Below are positions 9,801 to 17,827 of a stretch of DNA of 64,000 nucleotides, one piece after another. This DNA comes from Paenibacillus dendrobii (GTDB taxonomy: Bacteria; Bacillota; Bacilli; Paenibacillales; Paenibacillaceae): the NCBI RefSeq assembly GCF_009807035.1, contig NZ_WUBI01000001.1, positions 2,232,001-2,296,000 of the forward strand. Direction: 5' to 3'. How positions within the stretch are numbered: the stretch's first letter is position 1; each line of letters begins with the position of its first letter. Under the pieces are notes generated by a model, which had not been told where the DNA came from, did no database searches, and was given only the letters and a program-made list of their open reading frames with translations. The translations under genes were made by a program, and so were the position numbers.

Positions 9801-11523
9801 TGGCATCCGGATCGTTATAATACGCGTTGCCCTCTCGAATCCGCTGCGTCAACTCCGCCCTCCGCTTCTCATCCGCTTGAACCGGTGTCTTGTATCGGTC
9901 CAGCATGATCCCTGTCATCGGCTCGGAGTCGAGCGACCCTTCTGTGACAACGGCAGAAGCTTTGAGCACGACCGTCAGCGGCACCGCCTCGATGATTGGC
10001 GTAACGGCGGTCCCGCTAACCGTGAAGATGACTTGATTGGACACCGCATCGCCAATAGCCTGAACCTTCAATCCCTCAGGCAGGCCGGTTACGGTAAATT
10101 CACCATCCGTAAGCTCGCCTTCTTTGACGGTTCCCGTCTTGACCCGGATGGCGAACGATCCGGAAGCAGTAGTCGGCCCCCTCATGGCTAACGTGTTCGA
10201 TACCAGTTCGCCGCTAATTTTCGGCGTGTTGTTCTCCAGCGTGATCCCTCTAACCGTGCGGGAATCGTCATAAGCCCCGGACGACACGGCCGATTTGCGG
10301 ATCACGATCCCAAGCTCCACGCTGGACGTTACATCCGCAGTAGTCGTGCCGCCAATCGTGAACGTCACTTGATGAAGCTGCGGATCGGCTTCCGCCCGGG
10401 TCACGGACAAGCCTGCAGGCAAGCCGCCGACTTCGTAATCCTGCGGATTCAGCTCTCCCTGCTTCAGGGAGCCGGTAGTCATGGTTACGACAAACTGTGC
10501 GTCGGAAGCGCTGATTTCCCGCAGATTAGCCATTTTGACCGTATGTAAATTCGCATCGGCTTTGGCCGATAGAGGCGTTAAAGACATCGCATTATGAGGT
10601 GCGAAAGTTCCGAGCGTAGCGATATCGAAATCTGCTTTGTTATCATGCGTGTTCCAGCCGTTCCCGTACAGCTCCGCGTCGCTGCCGATAATGCTTGGTA
10701 CTCCGGTACCCAGAACAGGGTCCTCCGCTTTGCGGACCAGCGTCTTTTGCGCGGATGGCGTCGGCGCAGCGCCAGAGCCGTCATAGCTTGGTGCCGCACC
10801 GTATCCGACGAAATCGACCAGCGAAGAAGCCGCAGGTTTGGCCGGATTGGCGGTCGTTAATGCGACCGTACCGGCTACCAATGCGACTTTGCCGTCTTTA
10901 TTGTCCATGTCGATGCTCCCCGTATCATCCGGGGTGGGCAGATCCGGACCATTAAGCGTGCTTTTACTGGCTGCCTCTTGAATTAAATAGTAACCCTTGG
11001 CGGGAATTGTCCCGTGAAGCGGAGTCACCTGCCACGAGGTGCTATCCGTTTTGGCCGTGCTTACGGCATATTGAACGGACCAGCCCGATAAACTTACCTC
11101 GGTATCTGCCGGATTATACAGCTCAACGAAATCATATTTGTAGAGCGCATCTTCGTTCTGGCTGCCTCCACCGAAAACTTTGCTGATGACGACCGGCTTG
11201 TCCGACTCCGGCACCGCATAGCTCTCCAACGAAGCAAAAGGAACATCCGGATCTTCCGCTGACTGGGCGTCCCCCGGGTTTTCCGGAATTTCGGAACTGA
11301 CTTCGTTCTCTTCATTTTCGGTTGCGTCATTGCTGTCGTTTGGTTGTTCCTCCGCAGAAGGCGGATTGGCATTAACGTCGTCTGAAGCGGTATCGCTTTC
11401 TTCCGCATGAGCCGTATGGCCGCCCCAACCCAGGCTGGATGCGGCTGGATCAAGCAGCAGCGCAGCCATGATCGCAATCGTTATTTTCTTGACCCAAAGG
11501 TCCTTGCGGTTAAAGTGTGGCAT
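6874..11523 (-). CDS. Secreted DUF2252 protein with lamin-tail domain and three SLH domains
   Basis: A 1549-residue surface protein. In order: signal peptide (about 1-40, ending AHAEE); acidic low-complexity stretch to about 100; lamin-tail-like domain (about 108-245, YDFVELYNPADTEVSLSGW); two related Ig-like repeats (about 325-545, each with an LPxGL turn); DUF2252 (about 551-1000, with WIEGDAHIANVGF and IIFDLNDFDGS, a kinase-like fold); cadherin-like beta-sandwich (about 1004-1098); Gly/Asn/Thr linker (about 1100-1155); a further domain; three SLH domains (about 1366-1545) that bind cell-wall polymer. DUF2252 is usually found without an export signal, so its display on the cell surface is odd. 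Its function is not known. The ATG at 11523 has GGAGGA upstream. Monocistronic. Confidence 0.85.
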   Translation of the reverse strand: MPHFNRKDLWVKKITIAIMAALLLDPAASSLGWGGHTAHAEESDTASDDVNANPPSAEEQPNDSNDATENEENEVSSEIPENPGDAQSAEDPDVPFASLESYAVPESDKPVVISKVFGGGSQNEDALYKYDFVELYNPADTEVSLSGWSVQYAVSTAKTDSTSWQVTPLHGTIPAKGYYLIQEAASKSTLNGPDLPTPDDTGSIDMDNKDGKVALVAGTVALTTANPAKPAASSLVDFVGYGAAPSYDGSGAAPTPSAQKTLVRKAEDPVLGTGVPSIIGSDAELYGNGWNTHDNKADFDIATLGTFAPHNAMSLTPLSAKADANLHTVKMANLREISASDAQFVVTMTTGSLKQGELNPQDYEVGGLPAGLSVTRAEADPQLHQVTFTIGGTTTADVTSSVELGIVIRKSAVSSGAYDDSRTVRGITLENNTPKISGELVSNTLAMRGPTTASGSFAIRVKTGTVKEGELTDGEFTVTGLPEGLKVQAIGDAVSNQVIFTVSGTAVTPIIEAVPLTVVLKASAVVTEGSLDSEPMTGIMLDRYKTPVQADEKRRAELTQRIREGNAYYNDPDAKSYKYGTSGMAATAAAFYRGAPYLMYQDLGAAIPIPDSWKKLVNVKTWIEGDAHIANVGFYDDKPGQIIFDLNDFDGSYIAPFYLDLLRMTSSLYLTRDSEKLGLSDAEIRDMATDMLNEYMLTLQTLIGNDNKNTAATKLDMNHVNDGFTKTIMTKLAKKTQLDHLIKWTVPTADGKHSTGVFNVAGKTDKYRQPSSAERAEVELNWQKYVDTLAPDFVQAKLAENPDYFKIKDVAVRIYQGLGSIGSQRYNVLIEGPTASHDDDIILDVKQAFKPDMFENADGAETTPYDSFPGGDGARVKTAYEKLSLDAEPFLGYFNSSTRSFFVHKISLYKGDYEDASGGTFKTKENLADYVGYIAKAYAYGHARSSGPDDAFEKSVISQVYDSGEQWKSFETTLLNLGEDYYRQVASDYELMKADLIGGKLIDVAGLSALGLNGASLSPAFATDKLNYTASVGSDVSSIEMTVSSLDGKASMTVNGAAYTTGTPKVIELRPGANRIDVIVTAQDGGTTQTYTVEIQRQGSTGGGNDGNGGNTGGNTGGNGGDGGNAGGNTGSNNGNTGNGSGSGTTTSPGQGNTGGLAPEPIVIDADKFGKALSDAQSGPSKDHQLIFNVTEHATNGLVIQLPLEKLQEASKLLPDLKLTVNTEAGSYSLLVQTIDFESLVKGLGVQGGAGTFNIRIAPIAGPNLADAQAKLKAANLEPVSATVEFALFAELNGKQSDISHLGKHYSSMVIPYTTKNPANELVVVRINADGTTTVVPAVFADGKAAFYSPDTGIYAVAHAMPRTFADITKHWAKSEIELLAGKRIVQGTSAEAFSPDKVMSRAELTSLFTKAFALQEDQASAGFSDVAAAAWYAGAIGAASKAGIVTGFPGGEFKPSEALTREQMAVMMVKAAELAGKPLQRLSGAGAAVPFKDADRISGYAQTAVNLCREAGIIRGNPDGSFSPAAPVTRAEAAVMIKQLLQQIGFMN

Positions 11524-11618
11524 TCAAATCCTCCATGTAAATGTAGTTATATTAATTTTATGTTCATTATGTAATCGGAGGATTTGCGCAATGTAAATTC
11601 TATGAATATAGCACAAAG

Positions 11619-11649
11619 AGCATGGTTCACAGATTTTGTGAACCATGCT
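11619..11649 (-). terminator. Perfect hairpin downstream of the SDR gene
   Basis: Twelve-base arms AGCATGGTTCAC and GTGAACCATGCT around a seven-base loop. It lies about 130 bases after the SDR stop on the minus strand and is followed by CTTTGTG. Probably the SDR/MarR operon terminator, although the T-tract is poor. Confidence 0.5.
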
Positions 11650-11776
11650 TTCTGTCGAGAATTGATTTCAAGCCGAATGCTCAGTCCAAGGAAGCGATAC
11701 TCCCCATCTTAAGCCGCTCTGCGCAAAGGCAGTCTTCCCCATACGTCTTCCATTGATTTATAAGTAGAGATTCGTG

Positions 11777-12463
11777 TCATTCATTGGCTCTGAAGACCTG
11801 TCCGTTAGATCCATTTTCGGGCAAGGATGCCAAATCCGCGATCGTATCGACAACGCTCGCAGGATCTCCCTCTCCATATGGATTTTGTTCTGTTTTCAAA
11901 TTGCCAGGATCGAACATGTTCACCAGTATGCCGCTATCTTTTTCCTCGTCCGCCACCGTTCTCATTAATCCTTCCAATCCCGCTTTCGCTGCGGAATATG
12001 CCCCTAGCCCCGCGTACACAAAATTCGCCATCGCTGAAGTAATCGATACGATGCGGCCATATTGCTGTTTCCTCATGACAGGGAGGAATGCATGAGTTAC
12101 GATGAAGGAACTGTATAAATTGAGACGGATCACCTGATCCCAAACCTCAAAATCCATGTCATGAATGGTGCTGTATGTACCCGTACCTCCGGCATTGTTA
12201 ATTAACACGTCAACACGTCCCGCCTGTGCCAACACATGATCGCGCAGCCGCTCAACCTCGTCTGGATTGGTGACATCTGCTGCATATACAATGGCTCGGC
12301 CGTTAGTCTGCTCAATGATCTGAGCGACTTCCTCCAGCTTTTCTTGACGGCGTCCAACGAGGACAACCTCCGCTCCTTCGGCCGCAAGCCGGATTGCGGC
12401 CGCTCTCCCCAAACCGGTACCTGCACCTGTAACGATCGCAACTCGATTCGTCAATAAACTCAT
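11777..12463 (-). CDS. SDR-family NAD(P)-dependent oxidoreductase
   Basis: A classical short-chain dehydrogenase of about 228 residues. It shows the Rossmann motif TGAGTGLG near the N-terminus, NNAG in the middle, a catalytic Ser (SITSA) and YSAAK. The usual substrate-binding C-terminal part is short, so no substrate is evident. A GTG at 12472 would add three residues, but AAGGAG is spaced correctly for the ATG at 12463. It lies 12 bases after the marR-type gene on the same strand, so both are probably co-transcribed and controlled by that regulator. Confidence 0.87.
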   Translation of the reverse strand: MSLLTNRVAIVTGAGTGLGRAAAIRLAAEGAEVVLVGRRQEKLEEVAQIIEQTNGRAIVYAADVTNPDEVERLRDHVLAQAGRVDVLINNAGGTGTYSTIHDMDFEVWDQVIRLNLYSSFIVTHAFLPVMRKQQYGRIVSITSAMANFVYAGLGAYSAAKAGLEGLMRTVADEEKDSGILVNMFDPGNLKTEQNPYGEGDPASVVDTIADLASLPENGSNGQVFRANE

Positions 12464-12475
12464 TTCCAACACTCC

Positions 12476-12919
12476 TTATCGATTGTTTTTTTCCATAATT
12501 TCATTGGCTTCGTGAAGCAAACGGATCAGTTCTTGACTGTGACTGCTATTCAGTATTTCTAAATGACGCATGTATATTTTATTGAAGCATTCGTAAATTT
12601 CGTTGCACATCGCTCTACCTTCATCCGTCAAAAATAACAAGATGTGTTTTCCCTCCTGCTTTCGTTTCGCAAGCGATTGGTTCACGAGTTTATCGATGAA
12701 TCTTGTACTCGTAGAGGGAGCTATCGTAAGTTTATGGCATAGTTCTTTTTGGGTTATGCCTGGGTGATCATTGATCGTGATGATCATATACCCGTATGAG
12801 GGCGGAATATCTAACGATGCGAATGCCTCGACGGCCAGTTTTTCCATATGTCTTCCGAATCGCGCAGCAGTAAAATACAAGCAGTGACTTAGCAAATAAT
12901 CGGAATCGGGACTCTCCAT
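12476..12919 (-). CDS. MarR-family transcriptional regulator
   Basis: A 147-residue winged-helix regulator. The recognition region GITQKELCHKLTIAPSTSTR and the wing (KRKQEGKHILLFLTDEG) match the MarR family; flanking helices would form the dimer. The frame is open from a TTG one codon earlier, but the ATG at 12919 has AAAGGGGG at suitable spacing. It is first in an operon with the SDR gene. A perfect 26-bp palindrome touches the -10 element of its promoter, so it very likely represses its own operon. Confidence 0.9.
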   Translation of the reverse strand: MESPDSDYLLSHCLYFTAARFGRHMEKLAVEAFASLDIPPSYGYMIITINDHPGITQKELCHKLTIAPSTSTRFIDKLVNQSLAKRKQEGKHILLFLTDEGRAMCNEIYECFNKIYMRHLEILNSSHSQELIRLLHEANEIMEKNNR

Positions 12920-12941
12920 CAAACCACCCCCTTTGAGCCAA

Positions 12942-12967
12942 AATTCATTTGTATATACAAATGAATT
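12942..12967. promoter_or_regulatory. 26-bp perfect palindrome, putative MarR operator
   Basis: Half-site AATTCATTTGTAT followed directly by its reverse complement, with no mismatch or spacer. It overlaps the last three bases of the -10 box of the marR-SDR promoter and covers the expected transcription start. Its size and symmetry suit a MarR dimer. Confidence 0.7.
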
Positions 12968-12993
12968 ATATTGCGTGATCTCCCGTTTGTAAA
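12965..12993 (-). promoter_or_regulatory. Sigma-A type promoter of the marR-SDR operon
   Basis: On the minus strand TTTACA (12993-12988), a 17-base spacer and TATAAT (12970-12965). Confidence 0.7.
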
Positions 12994-13034
12994 TCCATCG
13001 TTCATAGTCCTCTTTGATGTCCTCCTCCCAGACA

Positions 13035-13062
13035 AAGAAAAACCCGCCTCTTCAGGCGGGGA
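13035..13062 (-). terminator. Terminator of the barnase-barstar operon
   Basis: On the minus strand CCCGCCT, GAAG loop, AGGCGGG, then TTTTTCTTT. About 40 bases after the barstar stop. Confidence 0.85.
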
Positions 13063-13101
13063 TTAAGGGCATTGCGGCATCCCAAGCTACGCTTTATTTT
13101 A

Positions 13102-13374
13102 TTATTCGAGCTCTAAATGAAAACCTTCGATTTCTTTCTCCGCGTCCCGGAAAAGCGCTAACAGCTGCCGGCTGTATTCCCCGAGTTTCTCTTCGCTTTC
13201 TTGAAAATGAATCCACCGGATCGTAAGCGGCATGTCGGCCCACCCCGTCAGAATATCCCATAAGGCGTCTAAATTGCCGCCATAGTAGCCCGGAAGCTCC
13301 ATGGCTTCTTTTAAAACGGCATGAAGCTGGCTCTTGTTATCGAACATATTGCCATCCAATATGATATTGCGCAA
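13102..13374 (-). CDS. Barstar-family ribonuclease inhibitor
   Basis: A 90-residue cytoplasmic inhibitor of barnase-type RNases. PGYYGGNLDALWDILTGW matches the barstar interface helix, with the Tyr, Asp, Trp and Asp positions that plug the barnase active site. The frame is open to 13410, but the TTG at 13374 has GGGGG eight bases upstream and gives exactly the family length, starting LRNIILDG. It begins 19 bases after the barnase stop, so toxin and inhibitor are made from one mRNA. Confidence 0.9.
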   Translation of the reverse strand: MRNIILDGNMFDNKSQLHAVLKEAMELPGYYGGNLDALWDILTGWADMPLTIRWIHFQESEEKLGEYSRQLLALFRDAEKEIEGFHLELE

Positions 13375-13393
13375 TCTCCGAACCCCCAATGAC

Positions 13394-13822
13394 TCACTTG
13401 ATTTGTTCAAACGTCTCGTAATGGTTCTCTGTCTTGTATATTAAACCGTCGTTGGAAAAGAGGATACGGTCTTTCCCCCGATGTCCGGATGTGTAATTGA
13501 TATCGGCTTCGTACCATATCCTTCCCTTTTTATAAGGCAATTTTTTTTCGCGGTTTTGGAAAACGTCCCCGCCAATGCTTTTCCCAGGCGCGACTTCTTG
13601 CAAGTTTCCTCCCTGAGGATCCCAGCCGAGCTTTTTCGCTTCATTTTTGGTTATAAAATTTTCCGGCAATTCGTGATGTGCTTTGATGTAGTTAGCCACG
13701 CCTTCAAACGAGGTCAAACTTTCCGATTGCGGCTGGATCTCGTTAATCCCGCAGCCAGCCAAAAGCAATATGCAACTTAACCATACAAACAATACAGACT
13801 TTAAGGCCTTCAAACGCTTCAT
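13394..13822 (-). CDS. Barnase-type guanyl-preferring ribonuclease, predicted lipoprotein
   Basis: About 142 residues. The N-terminus MKRLKALKSVLFVWLSCILL ends in a lipobox-like LLAGC, so it may be lipid-anchored rather than freely secreted like classical barnase. The mature domain (about 35-142) follows barnase closely: TSFEGVANYIKAHHELPENF, APGKSIGGDVF, and the catalytic Glu (YEADINYTSG), two Arg (HRGKDRI) and His (NHYETF) are all present, so it should be active. The start is uncertain: the frame is open to 13867, but 13822 places the signal peptide at the N-terminus. The inhibitor gene follows. Confidence 0.88.
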   Translation of the reverse strand: MKRLKALKSVLFVWLSCILLLAGCGINEIQPQSESLTSFEGVANYIKAHHELPENFITKNEAKKLGWDPQGGNLQEVAPGKSIGGDVFQNREKKLPYKKGRIWYEADINYTSGHRGKDRILFSNDGLIYKTENHYETFEQIK

Positions 13823-13994
13823 CCTCACTTCTTTATTAATGGGTCCATGATATTGTACGACTTTCATAACGCGAAGTTTCGCTGCATGTCACTCTTGTCC
13901 GCCAAAGGTCGGATTTGACTCGATCATAGTCTTTTTTACTATGGATATGTTACAATCGAGCACATAGCGGCTTCATGCCGTCTATCTTTCATAT

Positions 13995-15368
13995 TTGAAA
14001 GGGTTGGGTGAGGGGCTATTATGGAAAGCAGGTATTCAATTGGTCCACCAAGAAAGTCGGACGCCATCGCAAGCAAAGGAAACAACTTCACCTAATCCGG
14101 CTTCCCGTCTCGCTCCTAGCGATTGGCGGCGGGAGCTGTTAGCGGGAGCCGTGTCTTTTTTCGCGATTGTCTATATTATTATTGTCAATTCATCGATATT
14201 GGCGGATGCCGGCATTCCTCAAGAAGCCGGTATTGTCGCCACGATCCTCACATCCGCGGTCGGCTGCTTCATTATGGGCTTATGGGGCAAAGCTCCCTTG
14301 ATTATCGCACCCGGGATGGGGATTAACGCCATGTTTACCTACACGCTCGTTCAAGGCATGGGTCTGACGTGGCAGCAGGCGCTGGCCGTCGGCATGATGT
14401 CAGGCCTTTGTTTTTTGGTCATCAGCATGACCTCTCTGATCGAGAAGTTGCGTACGGCCATCCCCGCTTCGCTTCAGGAAGCCATCTCGGTCGGCATCGG
14501 TCTCATGCTGGTCCTCATAGGCTTGCATAAGGGCGGCGTGATCGTTTCGGACCCGTCCTCGGTGATTGCCGTGCAGTCGTTCGCCGACCCGGGCGTGATC
14601 GTAACGCTCGCAACGCTGGCGCTAACGTGCATCCTGTATATGCGCAAAGTTCCGGGCAACCTGCTGCTAGCCATAATTGGGGGAACGGTGCTTGCCTATC
14701 TATTCGGAGCCGCGCCCTCAAAGGCAGCAAGCGTCGGAAGCTCCTCCTGGTCCGCCTATGGAGACGTGTTCGGCCATCTCTCGTTTAAAGGCGTCTCGAT
14801 GACGACTGTGATCGTCGCCGTCTTTTCGCTTACGCTCGTCATCGTGTTCGAGAACGTGGGTCTCATTAACGCGCAATTGAACATGAGCGGAAGATCGGAA
14901 CGCTTCAAGCGTGTCATTCAAGCCACTTCGTTTACCGTCTTCCTAAGCGGCATCTTCGGCACAAGCCCGACGGTTTCCACCGTGGAAGCGGCCGCCGGCA
15001 TTTCGGCCGGGGGAAAAACAGGCTGGACCCCGATCGTTACGGGGATGCTGTTCTTGTTCTCGCTCATCGCGATGCCGGTCATTACGCTCGTACCGGATCA
15101 GGCTGTAGCGCCGATCCTCATCTTCATTGGCGGCTTGATGATGCCCGCCGTTCGCAATATTTCTTTCGAACGGATGGAAGAAGGCCTTCCCGCGTTCTTC
15201 ATCATCGCGTTCATTCCGCTCATGCACAGCATCGTGGACGGTATCGCAATCGGTTTCATCAGCTATGCGCTGTTCCATATTGCAGTAGGCAAATGGCGCA
15301 AAGTGAAGCCGCTCTTCTATATCGTTTCGCTGCTATTCGTTATCTATTTTGTGCTTCAGGCATTTTAA
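13995..15368 (+). CDS. NCS2-family purine permease (guanine/hypoxanthine type)
   Basis: A 457-residue membrane transporter of the AzgA/PbuG-PbuO branch of NCS2, importing purine bases by proton symport. Conserved features are AGAVSFFAIVYIIIVNSSIL near residue 55, APGMGINAMFTY in the next segment, and GTSPTVSTVEAAAGI in the second half, part of the substrate site. The N-terminus is unusual: homology starts near residue 45, the TTG at 13995 has no clear ribosome site, and a better-placed ATG at 14021 is out of frame. No purine riboswitch is recognisable upstream. Confidence 0.88.
   Translation: MKGLGEGLLWKAGIQLVHQESRTPSQAKETTSPNPASRLAPSDWRRELLAGAVSFFAIVYIIIVNSSILADAGIPQEAGIVATILTSAVGCFIMGLWGKAPLIIAPGMGINAMFTYTLVQGMGLTWQQALAVGMMSGLCFLVISMTSLIEKLRTAIPASLQEAISVGIGLMLVLIGLHKGGVIVSDPSSVIAVQSFADPGVIVTLATLALTCILYMRKVPGNLLLAIIGGTVLAYLFGAAPSKAASVGSSSWSAYGDVFGHLSFKGVSMTTVIVAVFSLTLVIVFENVGLINAQLNMSGRSERFKRVIQATSFTVFLSGIFGTSPTVSTVEAAAGISAGGKTGWTPIVTGMLFLFSLIAMPVITLVPDQAVAPILIFIGGLMMPAVRNISFERMEEGLPAFFIIAFIPLMHSIVDGIAIGFISYALFHIAVGKWRKVKPLFYIVSLLFVIYFVLQAF
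14021..14095 (+). other. Short out-of-frame ORF at the start of the NCS2 gene
   Basis: ATG at 14021 follows GAGGGG with normal spacing and opens 24 codons (MESRYSIGPPRKSDAIASKG...) before TAA. It overlaps the permease N-terminus in another frame. It could be a leader peptide, or the true start of the permease separated by a frameshift. Confidence 0.25.
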
Positions 15369-15380
15369 CCCAGACTAACC

Positions 15381-15424
15381 AACAAACCCGCTCCGTACGC
15401 ATTGGCGTTCGGGCGGGTTTGTTA
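15381..15424. terminator. Bidirectional terminator between the NCS2 and binding-protein genes
   Basis: Arms AACAAACCCGC and GCGGGTTTGTT around a loop of about 21 bases. It lies just after the permease stop and before the convergent binding-protein stop. Confidence 0.8.
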
Positions 15425-15477
15425 GTTAATCAGCCACTATGGCTAAATCTTCAAAGCGCTTGCTGGTGTCTCTTCTA

Positions 15478-16845
15478 TTACTTGGCTTCCTTCTCATTGA
15501 TGATTTTGGTGGCTTCATCCACCATCCATTTTTGCACCACTTCAATCGGTTCGTTGCTCAGCATAAATTTGCTGAACCCGTCATCGATGACCTTGGACAG
15601 ATCGGAAGAACTTACTGTAACGATCGGGGAGGCATCCAAATATTTAATGTCCGGACCGAACAGCGTGCTTTTGAGTGAATCCACATCGTATTTGTCTGTA
15701 TTTTTGCCGATCAAACGGTCCACCAGTTTATTCTGGTCGGATTTCTTCGCACCGGCGAACTCCGATCTCGATTCCGAATCCGTTGTCGTCATAAACCGCA
15801 TCAGCTTATAAGCTTCCTCTTTATGCTTGGATGTCGCGCCCATGACGAGCTGTCCGCCGCCCACGAAATATTTGCCGCCTTCATAGTCTTTAGGCAGAGC
15901 ATTTTGCGGAGGAAGCGGAACCGGCGCGAATGCCGTCTTGAAATCATGCGGGTACTGTTCTATATTCCCCGGATCCGGGATCATAAAGCTTCCCGAGAGA
16001 AGCATCGCTGCGTCGCCGCTAAAGAATTCGCTGCGGTAGTTCAGCTTGGCCGCAAGCGTATCGGCGTAAGGTTTAGCGGACTTATCGACGGTCTCCATGT
16101 CCTTCCGAAGCTGGAAGAAATATTTGTATGTCGGGTCCGCAAGGATGGTCGTACCGTCATCGTAACGGAACGGATCTTTCATCACCGTCTGGGCAGGCGC
16201 GTTCATGTACAGCTCCCATGTGTGGAAATACGTTCCGTAACGTTTATCCACGCCTTCGCCCTTGGTGAGCTTTTTCGCGTAATCGCGGAAATCGTCCCAT
16301 GTCCAGCCGTATTTAGGCACTGGCAATCCCGCTTCGTCCAAAGCGTCCTTATTCAGCAGCACGAACTGATAACCCGCAGTCATCTGCATTCCGTAATACT
16401 TGTCGCCTACCTTGGGATTGACGTAATACTCATCTTCCGGTTTAACCCCTTCGCTTTGGAACAAATCATTCAGTGGAGCTAACGCCCCTCTGGCTGCTCT
16501 TTCAATAACAGCCCCTGAACTCGGAACATTGACGACATCGACCGCTTCACCGGACGAAATCAGAAAATCAAGTTTTTTCAGCATTTCAACGGAGTTACCT
16601 GGAACGAGCACGACATGTTCTACCTTGATATCCGGATTTTGCGCCTCGAATTCTTTGAGCATCGCGTCGGTTGCGCCTTCTTGATCCGCATTGTCCCAGT
16701 TATAATACTTGAGCGTTACCTGCCCGTCCGATTTTCCGGTACCGCCGGCAGAGTCCGGTTTGCTGCCACATCCGCTCAGCGCGGTAAACACGGCTAACAT
16801 TAGACAAAGTGAAGCGACAAGATTTCGTTTACTTTTCCTTCTCAT
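15478..16845 (-). CDS. Sugar ABC transporter substrate-binding lipoprotein
   Basis: A 455-residue family 1 solute-binding protein. The signal peptide ends in a lipobox (ALSGC at about residue 25), then a Gly/Ser linker and a MalE-like domain. The ATG has GGGGGCAGAAA upstream. Unusually it lies last in its group, after the two permease genes, separated from them by 131 bases. In the polysaccharide-utilisation region it probably binds an oligosaccharide released by the GH88/GH95/PL8 enzymes; that is inference from position. Confidence 0.9.
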   Translation of the reverse strand: MRRKSKRNLVASLCLMLAVFTALSGCGSKPDSAGGTGKSDGQVTLKYYNWDNADQEGATDAMLKEFEAQNPDIKVEHVVLVPGNSVEMLKKLDFLISSGEAVDVVNVPSSGAVIERAARGALAPLNDLFQSEGVKPEDEYYVNPKVGDKYYGMQMTAGYQFVLLNKDALDEAGLPVPKYGWTWDDFRDYAKKLTKGEGVDKRYGTYFHTWELYMNAPAQTVMKDPFRYDDGTTILADPTYKYFFQLRKDMETVDKSAKPYADTLAAKLNYRSEFFSGDAAMLLSGSFMIPDPGNIEQYPHDFKTAFAPVPLPPQNALPKDYEGGKYFVGGGQLVMGATSKHKEEAYKLMRFMTTTDSESRSEFAGAKKSDQNKLVDRLIGKNTDKYDVDSLKSTLFGPDIKYLDASPIVTVSSSDLSKVIDDGFSKFMLSNEPIEVVQKWMVDEATKIINEKEAK

Positions 16846-16976
16846 TTTTCTGCCCCCTATAGATGGAAGATCCTCTCATTCTTGCAACCTCAGTATAATA
16901 ATTGGACGCGGTGTGCAAGTGCATAATTTTGAGGTATATGGATTACTTTTTTGACCTTTTTGAGCGCCCGAAACAC

Positions 16977-17813
16977 TCAGCCTTTCACCCCGCCCAATGC
17001 GATGCCGTTAATTACTTGCTTTTGCAGCACGATGAAAATCACCAACAGAGGAATAATGGCAGACAGCGAGGCCATCATCATGATCGCGTCATTGGTCGTG
17101 TAGTCATCCCGAAACAAGGTCATTCCAAGCGGAATGGTGTACAGATCCTTCGTTTGCAAGAAGATGAGCGGATTCTGATAATCGTTCCAAGACCAAATGA
17201 ATTTAATGATGGCGACAGTAGCCAGAACAGGGCGGCAGAGCGGAATGATGATCGAGGCAAAGGTTCTCAAATGTCCCGCCCCATCAATTTTTGCGGCTTC
17301 AATATATTCATCGCTGATCCCCACCATGAATTGGCGGAGCAAAAACGTGAAATAAATCGAAAACATGCTCATGAGAATCAGCGCAATATGCGTATCATAC
17401 AGCCCCATCCAGCGTACAAGCATGAACCGAGGAATGAGCGTCGCCTGATCCGGAATGATCATGAAGGCGAGCAGCGCCGTAAATACGAGATTTCTCCCCC
17501 GGAATTTCAGCTTGGTGAATGAATATGCCGCCATGGTGGATACCAGCAACGTAATGAAGGTGACGATGACGGCGACTTTGATCGAGTTGAAATAAATATG
17601 TAAAAAGGGTACTTTCCCCATCCAAACTGCTTTGAAATTGTACACTACATTAATAGATTTAGGAATCCAGTCAATGGGAAACCGCATGACGTCCTTTTCA
17701 AATTTAAACGCCGAGGAAATCATCCATACGAATGGAATCAAAAAGAAGATGGACAACGCTCCCATTAAAATTGTCGTAATCAGCTTCGAAATATTTTTGC
17801 GAAACAATGGCAT
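16977..17813 (-). CDS. Carbohydrate ABC transporter permease, MalG type
   Basis: About 278 residues, six membrane segments, with EAA loop EAAKIDGAGHLRTFASIIIP and C-terminus NGIALGGVKG typical of MalG permeases. The frame is open to 17894, but that would overlap the upstream permease. The ATG at 17813 (MPLFRKNISKLITTILMGAL) follows AGGAGG and starts 14 bases after that gene's stop. Confidence 0.9.
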   Translation of the reverse strand: MPLFRKNISKLITTILMGALSIFFLIPFVWMISSAFKFEKDVMRFPIDWIPKSINVVYNFKAVWMGKVPFLHIYFNSIKVAVIVTFITLLVSTMAAYSFTKLKFRGRNLVFTALLAFMIIPDQATLIPRFMLVRWMGLYDTHIALILMSMFSIYFTFLLRQFMVGISDEYIEAAKIDGAGHLRTFASIIIPLCRPVLATVAIIKFIWSWNDYQNPLIFLQTKDLYTIPLGMTLFRDDYTTNDAIMMMASLSAIIPLLVIFIVLQKQVINGIALGGVKG

Positions 17814-17827
17814 GTCCTTCTCGCCTC

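Noticed and set aside
8983..10191. 402-codon plus-strand frame opposite the SLH/DUF2252 gene
   Set aside because: Antisense shadow; the minus strand has clear domains throughout.
12464..12472. GTG start of the SDR gene at 12472
   Set aside because: AAGGAG is only one base from this GTG, too close; spacing suits the ATG at 12463.
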